From: Acetobacteraceae bacterium
GTDB lineage: Bacteria > Pseudomonadota > Alphaproteobacteria > Acetobacterales > Acetobacteraceae
DNA: 7,123 nucleotides
Assembly (NCBI GenBank): GCA_947478535.1
Contig: CANJXD010000305.1
Span: forward strand, 1-7,123
Reading direction: 5' to 3'
Positions 6,221 through 7,123 of this stretch are shown here, piece by piece. The notes under the pieces are model-generated. The model was not told the DNA's origin and made no database searches. It was given only the letters and a program-made list of their open reading frames with translations. Position 1 is the stretch's first letter. Each line of letters opens with the position of its first letter. A program made the translations under genes and the position numbers.

Positions 6221-7037
6221 CGCGATCCGCGCGGCGAAGCTGCTGGCGGTGGGGTGCATCCTGCTGTGGTCGCTGGCGCCGATCGGGCTGATCCTCGCCG
6301 CGTCCTTCAAGCCGGAGCGCGACATCTTCGCCTATCCCCCGCGCTTCGCCTTCACGCCGACGCTGGAGCATTACGCGGCGTTGTGGGCGCGCTGGCCGGA
6401 CTTCTTCACGGCCTTGGGCAACAGCCTGATCGTCACCGCGCTGGCGACCATCGCTGCCGTGCTGGCGAGCCTCTGTTCCGGCTATGCCTATTCGCGCTTT
6501 CGCGGCGGGTGGCTGGAGGCTTCGGCCTTCGGGCTGATCGTGGTGCGGCTGATCCCGCCCATCGTCTGCACCCTGCCGCTGTTCCCGGCGGCGAATGCGC
6601 TGGGGTTGCAGGACACCCACGCCTGGCTGGCGTTGCTGTATGCCACCTTCTTCGTCTCGCTCGGCACCTTCGTCATGCGCGCCTTCATCGACCAGATCCC
6701 GCGCGAGTTGGATGAGGCCGCGGCGGTGGATGGGGCAGGACGGTTCCGCACGCTGTTCTTCATCATCGCCCCGGTCGCCGCGCAGGGGATGCTGGCGGTC
6801 GCGGTTTTCGTCATCGTCTATGCCTGGAACGAGTTCCTGTTCGCCTTCATCTTCACCTCGACGCGCGCGAAGACGGCGCCGCTGGTGCTGGCGGAAATTG
6901 TCGGCAATTTCGATGGGGTGGAATGGGGCGTGCTGTTCGCCGCGGCCAGCGTGCAATTGGCGCCGGTACTGATCTTCGTCGTCGTCATGCAGAAATACCT
7001 GGTGGCGGGGCTCAGCGCCGGCGCCACCAAGGGGTAG
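6210..7037 (+). CDS. ABC sugar transporter permease, MalG/UgpE type
   Basis: A 275-residue inner-membrane permease, the partner of the preceding one. Hydrophobic segments lie at about residues 9-32, 70-92, 103-125, 137-158, 181-205 and 240-262. The EAA loop is ELDEAAAVDGAGRFRTLFFI (166-185) with the conserved Gly at 175 and a Pro at 188. WNEFLFA (206-212) and the C-terminal QKYLVAGLSAGATKG are hallmarks of MalG-like proteins. The ATG at 6210 overlaps the upstream permease by 11 nt, with GAGGGAG about 10 nt upstream and GAAGG touching the ATG, so translational coupling is likely. The stop codon lies at the edge of a GC-rich hairpin. No ATP-binding subunit follows, so a separately encoded or shared MsmX/UgpC-type ATPase is presumably used. 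Confidence 0.96.
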   Translation: MRLNAIRAAKLLAVGCILLWSLAPIGLILAASFKPERDIFAYPPRFAFTPTLEHYAALWARWPDFFTALGNSLIVTALATIAAVLASLCSGYAYSRFRGGWLEASAFGLIVVRLIPPIVCTLPLFPAANALGLQDTHAWLALLYATFFVSLGTFVMRAFIDQIPRELDEAAAVDGAGRFRTLFFIIAPVAAQGMLAVAVFVIVYAWNEFLFAFIFTSTRAKTAPLVLAEIVGNFDGVEWGVLFAAASVQLAPVLIFVVVMQKYLVAGLSAGATKG

Positions 7038-7060
7038 CGCCCCCCAACCCGGGGGGGCGC
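7037..7060. terminator. GC-rich hairpin at the end of the permease operon, likely bidirectional terminator
   Basis: A 9-bp perfect stem, GCGCCCCCC (7037-7045) with GGGGGGCGC (7052-7060), encloses a 6-nt loop. It begins with the last base of the permease stop codon. No T tract follows on either strand, so it is not a textbook intrinsic terminator. It sits between the permease end and a possible convergent gene end at 7069, and may block transcription from both sides or protect the mRNA 3' end. Confidence 0.55.
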
Positions 7061-7068
7061 CGGCCTCC

Positions 7069-7123
7069 TCAGTGTCCGTCTCCGAAGATGTTGAATCCCT
7101 TGAGTCTCTTGTGATTCGCTGTG
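7069..7123 (-). CDS. Possible C-terminus of a convergent gene, truncated by window edge
   Basis: Read on the minus strand from the right edge, one frame encodes 17 residues ending KRLKGFNIFGDGH and then a TGA at 7071-7069. Most codons end in C or G as in the neighbours (AAC, ATC, TTC, GAC, CAC), and the stop lies just beyond a GC hairpin, as expected of two convergent genes. The stretch is less G+C-rich than the rest of the window and uses AGA, ACA and three GGA codons, which may mark a differently composed or acquired gene. Seventeen residues are too few to name a family. It could also be plain noncoding DNA. Confidence 0.3.
   Translation of the reverse strand, partial: TANHKRLKGFNIFGDGH

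Noticed and set aside
4183..6956. Long minus-strand open frames opposite the dehydratase and the two permeases
   Set aside because: Their translations are rich in Arg, His, Gln and Asp, show no recognisable motif, and mirror well-supported plus-strand genes. They are shadows of high third-position G+C.
6923..7114. Plus-strand frame at the right edge as the start of an ATPase gene
   Set aside because: It lies mostly inside the second permease in another frame and has no Walker A or other ABC motif.
7091..7117. Three 9-mers in tandem (TTGAATCCC, TTGAGTCTC, TTGTGATTC)
   Set aside because: They share only TTG and scattered bases. The 9-nt phase is explained as well by codon periodicity of a possible minus-strand gene end.

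Overview
This 7.1 kb window is uniformly G+C-rich (roughly 70% by eye). Its codons favour C or G at the third position, and its binding protein carries a Tat-type signal. This suggests an alphaproteobacterium, perhaps of the Acetobacteraceae/Roseomonas type; that placement is an inference from composition and gene style, not from any marker gene.

Layout. At the left edge (1-446, +) is the C-terminal end of an ABC ATPase that most resembles CydC, the cytochrome bd assembly exporter subunit. It converges on the rest of the locus across a short G-rich tandem repeat (443-497). The remainder is one divergently arranged catabolic island. The minus arm, read from about 4150 leftward, is a GntR/FadR-type regulator, a Tat-exported ABC solute-binding protein (ATGA overlap with the regulator), an intergenic hairpin, an RraA/HMG-aldolase-family protein, and a short-chain dehydrogenase. 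The plus arm, read from 4216 rightward, is a mandelate-racemase-subgroup enolase-superfamily enzyme followed by two MalF/MalG-type sugar permeases, in tight or overlapping arrangement. A stop-overlapping GC hairpin closes the plus arm. The last 55 bases may hold the C-terminus of another, convergent minus-strand gene.

How it works together (inference). The binding protein and two permeases form the periplasmic and membrane parts of an importer for a sugar or sugar-acid-like solute. No ATPase for it is encoded here. The enolase-superfamily enzyme has all the metal ligands plus the KxK and His-Asp catalytic groups of the MR subgroup, so it would dehydrate or epimerise an alpha-hydroxy (sugar) acid. 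The SDR could oxidise a resulting hydroxyl, and the RraA-like protein could cleave the keto-acid as an aldolase. The regulator probably controls both arms through a perfect 17-bp palindrome (4193-4209) in the 68-bp divergent promoter region. The exact substrate cannot be read from the sequence.

No rRNA, tRNA, CRISPR array or complete mobile element was seen, and no gene-free stretch exceeds 100 bases.
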